Shown here one piece after another: positions 47,276 to 55,939 of a stretch of 64,000 nucleotides of DNA. The stretch's first letter is position 1; each line of letters begins with the position of its first letter. This DNA comes from Caulobacteraceae bacterium. GTDB taxonomy: Bacteria; Pseudomonadota; Alphaproteobacteria; Caulobacterales; Aquidulcibacteraceae. Position numbers and translations under genes: made by a program. The notes below the pieces were generated by a model. It did no database searches, was not told the origin of the DNA, and saw nothing but the letters and a program-made list of their open reading frames with translations. The stretch is taken from NCBI GenBank assembly GCA_009773335.1, contig WRPF01000004.1, positions 1 through 64,000 on the forward strand, read 5' to 3'.

Positions 47276-47517
47276 CGTTTGAAATAAGCGTCACAGAACG
47301 CGGGTATCGGCTCCTCATGGCGCAGGAGATCGAACGGAAACTCCTGGTGCCTGAGCGGGCCAAGATGCGCCTCTCCCGCCTAGGCGGTTGGCGCGAGGCG
47401 ACAGGAAGATTGTCCCACCCGCCCACCCTGGCGCACGCGCCATAGCCGTCGCTTGAGGTCGAGATGCGGGCGTAGCGACTTTCTCTCCGTGTTTTGCCTC
47501 CCTCTGGTTTGGGCGAT

Positions 47518-47561
47518 CCCGGCGGCGAAGCCGCCGGGCCGGGCTCTTGTGAACCGAGCCC
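47518..47561. repeat. Two adjacent hairpins upstream of traF
   Basis: CCCGGCGGC/GCCGCCGGG (47518-47526 with 47530-47538, loop GAA) is followed by GGGCTC/GAGCCC (47541-47546 with 47556-47561). They lie about 140 bases before the traF start and resemble the GC-rich leaders of other ICE genes here. Confidence 0.55.
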
Positions 47562-47702
47562 CTTAGGGTCTCGGCCCTTTGGGCGGCGATCCCTATCGCA
47601 ACCCCCACCCCCCCGCCCTTTCAGGACACGTACCCGGTTCGCGGGCGAGCCTCGAAGGCGCATCCGCTTGCGCGCGCCGGAGGCCGACACATTCTCGGAG
47701 AC

Positions 47703-48197
47703 GTGCGGATAGGAACGCGAACCTGGCTTGGCATCGGTGCGGCGGCGATTGTGCTCTTGGCTGTCGCCTCCGTGAATGCGCGCGACTGGCTGCTCTACAA
47801 TCACACGCCCTCGGTGCCGCCCGGATGGTACGTGCGCAGTTCGGATGAGATCGCGCGCGGCATGCTGGTGACCGTGCGTGCGCAGGACGTGGCGCCGGAC
47901 TACGCCGCGGCGCGCAACTTCACCGATGCGGGCGATCGCTTCATCAAACGCATCGCCGCGAACGATGGCGACAGCGTCTGCGCTGATGGCGACACCATTC
48001 GCATCAATGACCGCACCGTGGCGCACCGTGCGCTGCATGACAGGCAAGGACGCGCACTGCCGCATTGGAGCGGGTGTCGCACGCTTGTCGCCGATGAAGT
48101 TTTCTTGATGGGCGATACGCCAGACAGTTTCGACAGCCGCTATTTCGGACCGGTGCGTGCGGCTGACATCGAAGGCGTCTGGCGGAAAATATTCTGA
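47703..48197 (+). CDS. traF: TraF-like conjugative signal peptidase (S26 family)
   Basis: 164 residues, GTG start. A membrane helix (WLGIGAAAIVLLAVASVNAR) is followed by the S26 catalytic serine region (YNHTPSVPPGWYV) and lysine region (DRFIKRIAANDGDSV); a late box MGDTPDSFDSRYFG also fits. In conjugation TraF matures or cyclises the TrbC pilin. It lies just before the candidate oriT and relaxase, apart from the trb operon. Confidence 0.9.
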   Translation: MRIGTRTWLGIGAAAIVLLAVASVNARDWLLYNHTPSVPPGWYVRSSDEIARGMLVTVRAQDVAPDYAAARNFTDAGDRFIKRIAANDGDSVCADGDTIRINDRTVAHRALHDRQGRALPHWSGCRTLVADEVFLMGDTPDSFDSRYFGPVRAADIEGVWRKIF

Positions 48198-48288
48198 GAA
48201 CCAACGCGGAAACAACAGAAGACGGTGGAAGGCTAGATAAAGGGAGAGTCGTTCTCTACGCCAAGTGGTTGAATGCCATGGCGCAAAC

Positions 48289-48339
48289 GCACCGTGCGGA
48301 GCACAATCGCACAGTGCGCCGCACGGTGCGCGCACTGTG
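48289..48339. other. Candidate origin of transfer (oriT): interleaved inverted repeats before the relaxase gene
   Basis: CACAGTGCGC (48310-48319) pairs with GCGCACTGTG (48330-48339). The 10 bases between them, CGCACGGTGC, are the exact complement of GCACCGTGCG at 48289-48298. Two overlapping stems are possible. The array ends 18 bases before the relaxase ATG, a usual oriT place. The nick site was not identified. Confidence 0.5.
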
Positions 48340-48357
48340 CTGGCGAACATCGCACCG

Positions 48358-49575
48358 ATGACTTCCACGACGATCACCGCACCGGCCTTTCGATTTAGTA
48401 AATTGCTGCGCGACGCCATGCGCGGCGAGACGTTCTCTCCCGGCTCGCGCTTGCGCATTGCGCGCCCGATTGATGCGGAGAGCCTCACCGGCCGCCACGA
48501 AGGACGCGGCCGCAGCAGCGCCGGAGCAACGCCCGCGCTGTCGTCTCAGTTGCAGCAACGCATCGGCTCCTCGCGCAAAGCCGCGAAGGGTTTGGGCAGA
48601 ACCGGCAAGTTCAAGTTTGACCCGCGCCAACGCGCGATCGTGAAGGTCCATTATTTCGGCCATGGCGGAGGCGGCGGCGCAGCGCTCGGCGCCCACGCCC
48701 GCTATGTGGCGCGCGACGCCGCCGCCAAGGCGCCGTCACCGCCGCTGCCCGGCGACGAGGCGCCTGTGAACGGCGAGCGGGAAGTCGAAGCGCCGGCGAA
48801 CGCGCATGCGCGCTATCTGCAGCGCGGCGCCGAACGCTCCGTCTTCTACGATGGGATTGACGATAGCGTGGACGGCGGCGCGCGTGCGGCGGCCTGGGCT
48901 CGCGAGGACCGGCGCCACTTCCGTCTTATCCTCTCCGCAGAAAACGGCGGCAGGCTCGGCGATCTGAGGAGCTACACCCGCGAAGTGATGCGGCGGGCGG
49001 AACTCGCCCTCGGCACCCGGCTGACCTGGATCGCGGTCGACCATTGGGACACGGACAACCCGCACACGCACATCATTCTGCGGGGCCGCCACGAGGATGG
49101 GCGCGATCTTGTCATCCCGCGCGAATATGTGAGCCACGGCTTCCGTTCGGCGGCGCAAGACATCGCCACCGAACGCCTTGGCCCTCGCGGCCGGGACGAC
49201 GCCCGCCTGGCACTGGAGCGGGAAGCGCGTGCGCATCGTCCAAGCCGGCTCGACCGCATGATCGAGGGCCAGCTTGATGCGCAAGGGCGCGTTCGTCTCG
49301 CCCATCTTCAAGCGCCGGACCGATCGCCAGAATTGACCGATGCGCTGAAAGCGCGGGCGCAGGAGCTCAAACGCCTTGGCCTCGCCACCGAGATTGGCCG
49401 CAACATCTTTCAGTTCGAGCCGGAATGGCAGGGCCGCCTTAAGGCGATGGAGCTCCACCTCGATATCCGCAAAGGTCTGGTGCGGTCGCGTACACAGGAC
49501 CTCTCGCGCGGCCTTTCCGACCCGGCGCGGCAAATGTCGAAAGCGCTGAAGCTGCCACCCGGCCTGGATCGCTAG
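48358..49575 (+). CDS. Relaxase (VirD2/DUF3363 family), shorter than usual
   Basis: About 405 residues from ATG 48358; a longer frame to 48265 runs through the candidate oriT. RQRAIVKVHYFGHGGGG, ARYVARDA, HFRLILSAENGGRL and the metal motif DTDNPHTHIILRG place it with the relaxases of Tn4371-like elements, which nick oriT and lead the strand into the recipient. Family members I recall are about 600-700 residues; the distal DUF3363 segment appears missing here. It may be a naturally short or a truncated form. The HUH part is intact. Confidence 0.85.
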   Translation: MTSTTITAPAFRFSKLLRDAMRGETFSPGSRLRIARPIDAESLTGRHEGRGRSSAGATPALSSQLQQRIGSSRKAAKGLGRTGKFKFDPRQRAIVKVHYFGHGGGGGAALGAHARYVARDAAAKAPSPPLPGDEAPVNGEREVEAPANAHARYLQRGAERSVFYDGIDDSVDGGARAAAWAREDRRHFRLILSAENGGRLGDLRSYTREVMRRAELALGTRLTWIAVDHWDTDNPHTHIILRGRHEDGRDLVIPREYVSHGFRSAAQDIATERLGPRGRDDARLALEREARAHRPSRLDRMIEGQLDAQGRVRLAHLQAPDRSPELTDALKARAQELKRLGLATEIGRNIFQFEPEWQGRLKAMELHLDIRKGLVRSRTQDLSRGLSDPARQMSKALKLPPGLDR

Positions 49576-49663
49576 GGCGCACATCGCGCTTGCGCCTTTG
49601 GCGCACTTGTGTTGGCATGTTCGCACCGAGGATCGGCGTCCGCGCAAGCAGGACGACCAGAAA

Positions 49664-50026
49664 ATGAATCCGGGAGCCAACCCGGTCGAACAGCAGCGCC
49701 TCATTTCCCTTTCAGGAAACGGCGCCATGCACTTCAATCTCTTCGACCCATCCCAGCTCCAGGTCTTCCCGACGATCCCGCAGCCGTTCCTTGTCGCGGC
49801 TGCAGTGTTTTTTGCGCTTTGGCTCCTGGTCCGCTGGGGGTCGCCGCTCCTCCTGCTCTACGCGCTGACGCGCGTGTGTGTCGGAGAGTGGGGCCAAGCC
49901 ATGATTGCGGTCGCGTTTGCCGTCCTGATTGAGTTCGGGAACGGCTTTGCATCATGGCTCGAGTGGAACGCGCACGGACGCGAAGCCTGGCTGCGGCGGC
50001 AACAGCGGGATCACGCGCGTCATTGA
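49664..50026 (+). CDS. Small membrane protein of unknown function
   Basis: About 120 residues from ATG 49664. Two hydrophobic helices (FLVAAAVFFALWLLVRW and MIAVAFAVLIEFGNGF) and a basic tail (RRQQRDHARH) are visible. It lies between relaxase and AlpA-like gene, on the same strand. I do not recognise the family; it may have a transfer or exclusion role. Confidence 0.55.
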   Translation: MNPGANPVEQQRLISLSGNGAMHFNLFDPSQLQVFPTIPQPFLVAAAVFFALWLLVRWGSPLLLLYALTRVCVGEWGQAMIAVAFAVLIEFGNGFASWLEWNAHGREAWLRRQQRDHARH

Positions 50027-50143
50027 CCAGCGTTTCCGGATCGTTTCCCGCCATTTCCCGATGTTTCCCGTCATCTCCGGGCGAATCGCTCAGCGAAAGA
50101 TGACGCTCATGGCCGATATGGGCCGAACCATGGAGAGAACACC

Positions 50144-50455
50144 ATGACCGACGTTGCTGAAGAACTCGCGCCAGCTCGCAGACAGATGCCGACTTCGCCC
50201 ACGCCGCTCCGGCAAGCGATCACGCGCCCGCAATTGCGCACGATCGTACCGCTGGGCGACACGACGATTTGGGAAATGGAGCAACGCAACGAATTCCCGC
50301 GCCGCTTCTTCCTGACGTCGCGCTGCGTCGCGTGGGATTTTCAGGAGGTGCAGGACTGGCTGGCTGCGCGCATGCACGCTGCCGAGGAAGGCCGCGTGAA
50401 GCGCGCGCCCACGCCGGATGTCGGCCGACGGCGCACGAGGCCGGTCAGACGTTAG
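50144..50455 (+). CDS. AlpA-like winged-HTH protein, probable excision factor
   Basis: 103 residues. The central LRTIVPLGDTTIWEMEQRNE, FPRRFFLTSR and WDFQEVQDWLAARM form an AlpA/MerR-like winged helix, as in recombination directionality factors. A basic Arg-rich tail follows. It is convergent with the integrase gene, overlapping by 11 bases. It may bind the ACCGTCA repeats and switch the integrase to excision. Confidence 0.75.
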   Translation: MTDVAEELAPARRQMPTSPTPLRQAITRPQLRTIVPLGDTTIWEMEQRNEFPRRFFLTSRCVAWDFQEVQDWLAARMHAAEEGRVKRAPTPDVGRRRTRPVRR

Positions 50456-51707
50456 GATCGTGGATCGCGAGGGTCGATGTCGGCGGGGTCAGAGTTGGCG
50501 TGTACTTCTCGCCCCGCGTCCAGGCATCGACCATATTCGCCCACTCCTGCAACATGTGCCGGCGATGCGGCTCATATTCGGCCTTGTTGTAGACGCCGCG
50601 CGAAGAACGGTTGTCCTCGTGCGCCAGGCACTTCTCGATCCAGTCGCTGTTGAAGCCCGCCTCGTTCAGAAGTGTTGAGCCGGTCCGCCGCAGATCGTGA
50701 ACCGTGAACGGCGTGAGCGGAAGATTTTCCTTTTTCGCGAGTTCGGCGATCGCCGTGGTGACGCGATTGAACGTCGCCCGCGACATCGGCTCATTAGCCT
50801 CATAGCGCGATGGCAAGAGGTAGCGTGAATTGCCGGCGCAGGTCTTGAGCGCGACCATGATGTCGAGCGACTGCCGTGACAGATACACATTGTGCGGCTT
50901 CTTGCGCTTCATCCGTTCCTTGGTGATCGACCAGACCGCATTCTCGAAATCGACCTCGGTCCAGACGGCGTCTTGCAGCTCGCTCTTGCGGACCATGGTG
51001 AGCAGGATCAGCTTCAGCCCCAGGCGGATCGTCGGCAACGTCGCCACGCGCTCAAGCAGGGACAGCATTATCCGGATTTCGCCGGGCGACAGCGCCCGGT
51101 CGCGCACCTCGAATTGTGCGATCGACGCTGGGCCCACCTCATCGGCGGGATTGGCGACCTTCTCACCGTGCAGAATGGCGAAGCCGTAGATCTGCTTGAC
51201 GATGTCGCGCACATGGATGGCGGTGGCCGGGGCGCCGCGATCCTTCACGCGCGCGCAGAGCACGCGAAGATCGTCGGGGCCGATCTCCACTAAAAGGCGG
51301 TTCTTCCATTCTGGATGGATGTCGCGCTCATAGATCGCGCGGCGCATGGCACGGGTACTTTCCGCCATGCGCGCTTGCTTGAAGTAGCGCAGCCCGACCT
51401 CGCCGAACCTGTCGGCATCGACGAGTTTGCGCTTTTCCTTTTGCTTCTTGATGGCCGGCGACTGGCCGACGCTCAAAAGCTGGCGCGCCTCCGCGCACTT
51501 GGTTCTCGCCTCCGACAGCGAGAGACCGCCAGCATCAGGCGCGTACTTGCCAATGGTGAGCGTCTCGCGCCGGCCGTTGAAACGGTAGTCGTACCGGAAC
51601 GTGATGAGGCCCGAAGTGGCCACCAGCGCGTACATACCGTCACGGTCCCCGACCTTATAGATTTTCTCCTTTGGTTTCATCTTCTTGAGTGCAAGGTCGG
51701 TCAGCAC
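50445..51707 (-). CDS. int: Tyrosine recombinase (integrase) of the ICE
   Basis: About 420 residues. An N-terminal DUF4102 arm-binding domain (TDLALKKMKPKEKIYKVGDR) precedes a SAM-like core-binding domain and the catalytic domain with TMVRKSELQDAVW (Arg I), HDLRRTGSTLL (His-x-x-Arg) and AHEDNRSSRGVYNKAEY (His and Tyr). I start it at GTG 51707 because AAGGGG lies 7 bases before it and the protein then opens like its relatives. It catalyses integration into guaA and excision. Its promoter lies between it and guaA. Confidence 0.92.
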   Translation of the reverse strand: MLTDLALKKMKPKEKIYKVGDRDGMYALVATSGLITFRYDYRFNGRRETLTIGKYAPDAGGLSLSEARTKCAEARQLLSVGQSPAIKKQKEKRKLVDADRFGEVGLRYFKQARMAESTRAMRRAIYERDIHPEWKNRLLVEIGPDDLRVLCARVKDRGAPATAIHVRDIVKQIYGFAILHGEKVANPADEVGPASIAQFEVRDRALSPGEIRIMLSLLERVATLPTIRLGLKLILLTMVRKSELQDAVWTEVDFENAVWSITKERMKRKKPHNVYLSRQSLDIMVALKTCAGNSRYLLPSRYEANEPMSRATFNRVTTAIAELAKKENLPLTPFTVHDLRRTGSTLLNEAGFNSDWIEKCLAHEDNRSSRGVYNKAEYEPHRRHMLQEWANMVDAWTRGEKYTPTLTPPTSTLAIHDPNV

Positions 51708-51754
51708 GGGCGGCCCCTTCTGGCGCAATTTTTCGAGTTCTCCAGCCCATTTTT

Positions 51755-51907
51755 ACCGTCAGCAAAAACACCGTCAAGCTTTGCTTTTTATCACGTTATT
51801 TCTTATACTTAGACCACATATGCGCCATGCGCTTGAGTTTGGACGCCTGACGGTATGGGCAAATCTCAGGGTTCGCGCTCGAAGTGATACCGTCAAAAAC
51901 ACCGTCA
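51755..51907. repeat. Five ACCGTCA repeats between int and guaA, probable arm-type recombination sites
   Basis: ACCGTCA occurs at 51755-51761, 51770-51776, 51889-51895 and 51901-51907; its complement TGACGGT is at 51848-51854. They come as pairs 15 and 12 bases apart. The position beside the integrase gene and guaA suits arm sites bound by the integrase N-domain or the AlpA-like factor. Confidence 0.65.
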
Positions 51908-52020
51908 TGTGTTTCCGCTTGGCGGCGAGCCTTGGCGATCGACACCGAGAGTTATTTTGTTGATTTTATGCGTTTTATTTGCTATTCAGCGAATGTCCGC
52001 GAACGACGCCGAACCCTATT

Positions 52021-52045
52021 GAATCATTCCCACTCGATCGTTCCC
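52021..52045. other. Attachment site at the guaA 3' end (right junction)
   Basis: The last codons of guaA (encoding GTIEWE) lie about 320 bases from the integrase start. The guaA 3' end is an established insertion site for genomic islands. The exact core could not be defined because no second copy was found in the window. Confidence 0.5.
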
Positions 52046-53601
52046 GGCGGTTTCGACGTCACGTCGTAGACCACGCGGTTCACGCCCTTCACCTCGTTGA
52101 TGATGCGCGTCGCAGCGCGACCGAGAAAGCTCATGTCGAAGGGGAAGAAGTCGGCGGTCATGCCGTCCGTGCTGGTCACGGCGCGCAGCGCGAGCACGTA
52201 TTCGTAGGTGCGCCCGTCCCCCATCACGCCGACGGTCTTCACCGGCAACAGCACGGCGAACGCCTGCCAGATCTGGTCGTAGAGGCCCGCCTTGCGGATC
52301 TCGTCGAGATAGATGGCGTCGGCGTCGCGCAGGATGTCGAGCTTTTCGGGCGTGATCCCGCCCGGCAGGCGGATGGCGAGACCCGGCCCCGGAAACGGAT
52401 GCCGGCCGACAAAGCGTTCGGGAAGCCCAAGCTCGCGACCGAGTGCACGCACCTCGTCCTTGAAGAGTTCGCGCAACGGCTCGACGAGTTTCATGTTCAT
52501 GCGCTCGGGCAGACCGCCCACATTGTGGTGCGACTTGATCGTCACGCTCGGCCCGCCGATGGCGCTGACGCTCTCGATCACGTCGGGATAGAGCGTGCCC
52601 TGCGCAAGGAAGTCCGCGCCGCCGACGGATTTCGCCTTCTCCTCGAACACGTCGATGAAGAGCTTGCCGATCGTCTTGCGCTTCGCTTCGGGATCGGAAA
52701 CGCCCGTCAGCGCCTCGATGAAGCGCGTACGCTCATCGGCGTGGATCAGCGGGATGTTGTAGTGGTCGCGAAACAGCGTGACGACTTCCTCCGCCTCGGC
52801 CTTGCGCATCAGGCCGTGGTCAACGAACACGCAATGGAGCTGATCGCCTATCGCCTCGTGCAGCAGCACCGCCGCCACGCTGGAATCGACGCCGCCGGAG
52901 AGGCCGCAGATCACACGTCCCCTGCCGACTTGCGCGCGGATGCGGGCGATGGCTTCGTCCTTGAACGCCGCCATCGTCCAGTCACCCTTGCAGCCGGCGA
53001 TCCTGTGCGTGAAGTTGCGCAACAGCTTTGCGCCGTCGGGCGTGTGCACGACCTCAGGGTGAAACATCACGCTGTAGAAGTGGTACTGCTCGTCCACTGC
53101 GATGGCGAACGGCGCGTTCGGCGATGTGCCGACAACGGTGAAGCCCTGCGGGAGTTCCGTGACGCGGTCGCCGTGGCTCATCCACACCGGGTATTTGCCG
53201 CCGACTTCCCAGAAACCTTCAAAGAGCGGGCTGTCGCGCAGAATTTCCACGTCGGCGCGGCCGAACTCGCGGGCGTGACCGCCCTCGACCTTCCCGCCGA
53301 GTTGCACCGCCATCGTCTGCTGGCCGTAGCAGATAGCCAGCACCGGCACGCCGAGTTCAAAGACCGTCTGGGGCGCCCGCGGGCTCTCGCCTTCGATGAC
53401 GCTCGCCGGGCCGCCGGAGAGGATCACCGCTCTCGGGTTGAACCCGGCGGCGAGCACGTCGGCGGCCTTGTTGTAGGGATGGATTTCGCAATAGACGCCG
53501 CTCTCGCGGACGCGTCGCGCGATGAGCTGGGTCACCTGACTGCCGAAATCGACGATCAGGACGCGGTCGTGGTGTGTGGTGGGAGCAGCTGAATGGGCCA
53601 T
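52024..53601 (-). CDS. guaA: GMP synthase (glutamine-hydrolysing)
   Basis: 525 residues, full length. The N-terminal class I glutamine amidotransferase has the nucleophile region [12 protein letters not shown] and the His/Glu pair FHPEVVHT. The ATP pyrophosphatase domain has [16 protein letters not shown]. The C-terminal dimerisation domain ends GTIEWE. It converts XMP to GMP in the cytoplasm. The ICE sits at its 3' end and leaves the protein intact. Confidence 0.97.
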   Translation of the reverse strand: MAHSAAPTTHHDRVLIVDFGSQVTQLIARRVRESGVYCEIHPYNKAADVLAAGFNPRAVILSGGPASVIEGESPRAPQTVFELGVPVLAICYGQQTMAVQLGGKVEGGHAREFGRADVEILRDSPLFEGFWEVGGKYPVWMSHGDRVTELPQGFTVVGTSPNAPFAIAVDEQYHFYSVMFHPEVVHTPDGAKLLRNFTHRIAGCKGDWTMAAFKDEAIARIRAQVGRGRVICGLSGGVDSSVAAVLLHEAIGDQLHCVFVDHGLMRKAEAEEVVTLFRDHYNIPLIHADERTRFIEALTGVSDPEAKRKTIGKLFIDVFEEKAKSVGGADFLAQGTLYPDVIESVSAIGGPSVTIKSHHNVGGLPERMNMKLVEPLRELFKDEVRALGRELGLPERFVGRHPFPGPGLAIRLPGGITPEKLDILRDADAIYLDEIRKAGLYDQIWQAFAVLLPVKTVGVMGDGRTYEYVLALRAVTSTDGMTADFFPFDMSFLGRAATRIINEVKGVNRVVYDVTSKPPGTIEWE

Positions 53602-53660
53602 GGGCCGAATTGAACTGCGCCGCCTGAATCGTCAACGGGGCCTTGTGTCGAGGCGCCCAC

Positions 53661-54362
53661 CTAGGCGACCGTCCCGAAAATGGCGCCTATGCCCGCAGTG
53701 ATCGCGAGCGCGACGGCCCCCCAGAACACCACCCGCACCACAGGCTTCACCGCCGCCGCCCCGCCCGCCCGGGCTCCGACCGCGCCGAGGATCGCGAGGA
53801 ACACGAGCGCCGCGACGGACACCGCCGGGATCAGCGCCTCCCCGGGCGCGATCAGCACGATCAGGAGCGGCAGCACCGCGCCGACCGCGAAGGTGGCCGC
53901 TGACGTCAGCGCCGCCTGCACCGGCCGCGCCAGGGTGATTTCCGAAATGCCAAGTTCATCGCGTGCGTGCGCGCCGAGCGCATCGCGGGCCGTAAGCTGT
54001 TCGGCGACCTGTCGCGCGAGCGCAGGATCGAGACCACGCCCGACATAGATGCCGGCGAGTTCGTGAACCTCGAACTCGGGGTCGGTCGCGAGTTCCTTCC
54101 GCTCGCGATCGAGATCGGCGTTTTCAGTATCGGATTGCGAGCTCACCGAGACATATTCGCCTGCCGCCATCGACATGGCTCCGGCGACAAGCCCGGCGAC
54201 GCCGGCCACCAGGATGTCGCCCTTCGCTGCATGTGCGGCGGCGACGCCGACGATCAGGCTGGCGGTGGAGACGATGCCGTCATTGGCGCCGAGAACGGCG
54301 GCGCGCATCCATCCGATGCGCGCGACAAGATGGCTCTCAGTGTGGGTGCGCAGACGGGACAT
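53661..54362 (-). CDS. VIT1/CCC1-family iron/manganese transporter
   Basis: 233 residues. The start GWMRAAVLGANDGIVSTASL and the AMSMAAGEYVSVSSQ motif are typical of VIT proteins, with five membrane helices and a cytoplasmic metal-binding stretch. It moves Fe or Mn across the inner membrane. It lies 59 bases upstream of guaA, same strand. Confidence 0.9.
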   Translation of the reverse strand: MSRLRTHTESHLVARIGWMRAAVLGANDGIVSTASLIVGVAAAHAAKGDILVAGVAGLVAGAMSMAAGEYVSVSSQSDTENADLDRERKELATDPEFEVHELAGIYVGRGLDPALARQVAEQLTARDALGAHARDELGISEITLARPVQAALTSAATFAVGAVLPLLIVLIAPGEALIPAVSVAALVFLAILGAVGARAGGAAAVKPVVRVVFWGAVALAITAGIGAIFGTVA

Positions 54363-54483
54363 GCGTGGAGTCCACGCCGGTTCACGCGACCGCGCAAGGC
54401 GCGGATCGCCGCGCCAGATGCAGGACCAGACGCAGAAAGGGCGGATCGACCGAAGCCAACCCGCCCTTCCTTCAGTTCCGGTC

Positions 54484-54504
54484 GCGACGCCTAGGCGGCG
54501 TCGC
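54484..54504 (-). terminator. Probable terminator after the cold-shock gene
   Basis: GCGACGCC (54484-54491) pairs with GGCGTCGC (54497-54504), loop TAGGC, 10 bases after the csp stop. No T-run follows on the minus strand, so it could be a weak or Rho-assisted terminator. Confidence 0.45.
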
Positions 54505-54514
54505 GCACAGCAGC

Positions 54515-54724
54515 TCAGACAGCCGAAAGCTGACCCGCCGACATCTTGCCGGAGCGCTGGTCCTTCTCAAGCTCGAAGGAGATCTTCTGACCTTCCTTCA
54601 GCGTGTTGAAGCCGGCGCGCTCAACGGCCGAAATGTGGACGAACACGTCCGGGCCGCCGTTGTCCGGCTGGATGAAACCAAAGCCCTTGTCCGGGTTGAA
54701 CCACTTCACAGTACCAACAGTCAT
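54515..54724 (-). CDS. Cold-shock protein (CspA family)
   Basis: 69 residues. [20 protein letters not shown] and [13 protein letters not shown] are RNP1/RNP2 motifs of the CSD fold. It binds single-stranded RNA and DNA. The frame runs upstream to 54883, but the CSD start at ATG 54724 is the natural one. A long untranslated leader, common in csp genes, may lie upstream. Confidence 0.95.
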   Translation of the reverse strand: MTVGTVKWFNPDKGFGFIQPDNGGPDVFVHISAVERAGFNTLKEGQKISFELEKDQRSGKMSAGQLSAV

Positions 54725-55009
54725 TGTAACACCTGGGTAGACATATTGCGCGCAGCGCTGGATGCGTTGCGCGATCAGATCGGGAATGGCAGGGGGAGGG
54801 TCCGGGGCCCGAAGCGTCCGAAAACGCGACAGATCTGGATAACAACCGAACCAAAAACGAGATCGATGAGGGTTGGGTACCACGTCCGCGCCAGATAAGC
54901 AAATGAGGTCAGGTCAACGCGGAAATTGACACGCCGTCGCACAGCAGCACGGGTTCGCAGCCCCCTCGGGACGTGATTGAAGCAGAATGTTCGCCGCCCG
55001 GGACACGTC

Positions 55010-55936
55010 ATGGCCGCTATGGATTCTTACCTCGGCTGGAAGGTCGATTTCGCAACCCCCGCCGGCGCGCCGGCGTTTCTGGGCCCGGATTCGGTCCACT
55101 GGCGCATCTACAAGAACCCGATCGCGCTCGGCGTCGGCGGCGTGGCGGCGGTGCTGCTCGAGTTCGCCGACGCACGCATCCGCTCCGGCGTCTGGGACCA
55201 CTCCACCTACAAGGCCGATCCGATCGGACGCTCGCGACGCACCGGCATGGCGGCGATGGTCGGCGTCTACGGCCCGCAGGACGCCGCGCGCCGCGTGATC
55301 CAGGGCGTGACCAACATGCACGAGCGCGTGTCGGGCGCCACGCCCGGCGGCGATGGCTACCGCGCGCTCGATCCCGAACTGCTCGACTGGGTGAGCGCGA
55401 CAGCGGGCTACGGCTTCCTGACGGCCTATGACCGTTTCGTCAGTCCGGTCAGCGAGGCCGACAAAACGCGCTTCTATGCCGAGAGCGCTCCGGTGGCGCG
55501 GCTCTACGGCGTGCAGAATTCGCCGAAGTCCACGGCCGACTTCATGGCGATGATGGAGCATCTCGCGCCGCGCTTCGAACCGCACCCAATCGTGCGCGAG
55601 TTCCTGTCGATCATCGAGAGCGGCGGCGCGGCGCCCGGCGTGCCGAAGATCGTGCACCGGCAACTGGCGCGCGCCTCGGTGTCGATCCTGCCGCCCGTGG
55701 TGCGCGCAAAGCTGCAACTCGGCAGCGAATACGACCTCAGCCCGATGGGCGCCGCAGCGATCCGCTTTCTCGGCGCCCTCGCCGACCGCGTCGCCATCAA
55801 GGACGCCCCGCCCGCGCAGGCGTGCGTGCGGCTGGGCCTGCCGGCGGATTTTCTCTACCGGAGCGCGGACGCTCAGGCACGGGTGCTGGGTCATTGGCAG
55901 GCGCCACAGGTGGCGGAAGCAACCGCGGCGGAGTAG
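55010..55936 (+). CDS. DUF2236 (MpaB/rubber oxygenase-like) protein
   Basis: 308 residues from ATG 55010. SVHWRIYKNPIALGVGGVAA, STYKADPIGRSRRTG, VYGPQDAARRVIQGVTNMHE and VSATAGYGFLTAYDRF follow the DUF2236/MpaB plan, where conserved His residues bind haem b. Members are putative oxygenases. The substrate is unknown. It is divergent from csp and convergent with the aldo/keto reductase (3 bases apart). Confidence 0.75.
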   Translation: MAAMDSYLGWKVDFATPAGAPAFLGPDSVHWRIYKNPIALGVGGVAAVLLEFADARIRSGVWDHSTYKADPIGRSRRTGMAAMVGVYGPQDAARRVIQGVTNMHERVSGATPGGDGYRALDPELLDWVSATAGYGFLTAYDRFVSPVSEADKTRFYAESAPVARLYGVQNSPKSTADFMAMMEHLAPRFEPHPIVREFLSIIESGGAAPGVPKIVHRQLARASVSILPPVVRAKLQLGSEYDLSPMGAAAIRFLGALADRVAIKDAPPAQACVRLGLPADFLYRSADAQARVLGHWQAPQVAEATAAE

Positions 55937-55939
55937 CGA

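Larger units (their letters stand above)
46987..47702. other. 716-bp region with a Fic gene relic and GC-rich hairpins before traF
   Basis: No intact gene is seen. It holds a decayed 3' end of a mobile mystery B gene (47111-47275) and two hairpins at 47518-47561. The traF promoter should lie in its last 150 bases. Confidence 0.5.

Noticed and set aside
47047-47445. 132-codon plus-strand open frame before traF
   Set aside because: It runs across the Fic relic on the opposite strand and has no start signal or protein-like pattern.
51979-53592. 537-codon open frame antisense to guaA
   Set aside because: guaA is certain; the frame is a shadow rich in His, Arg and Val.
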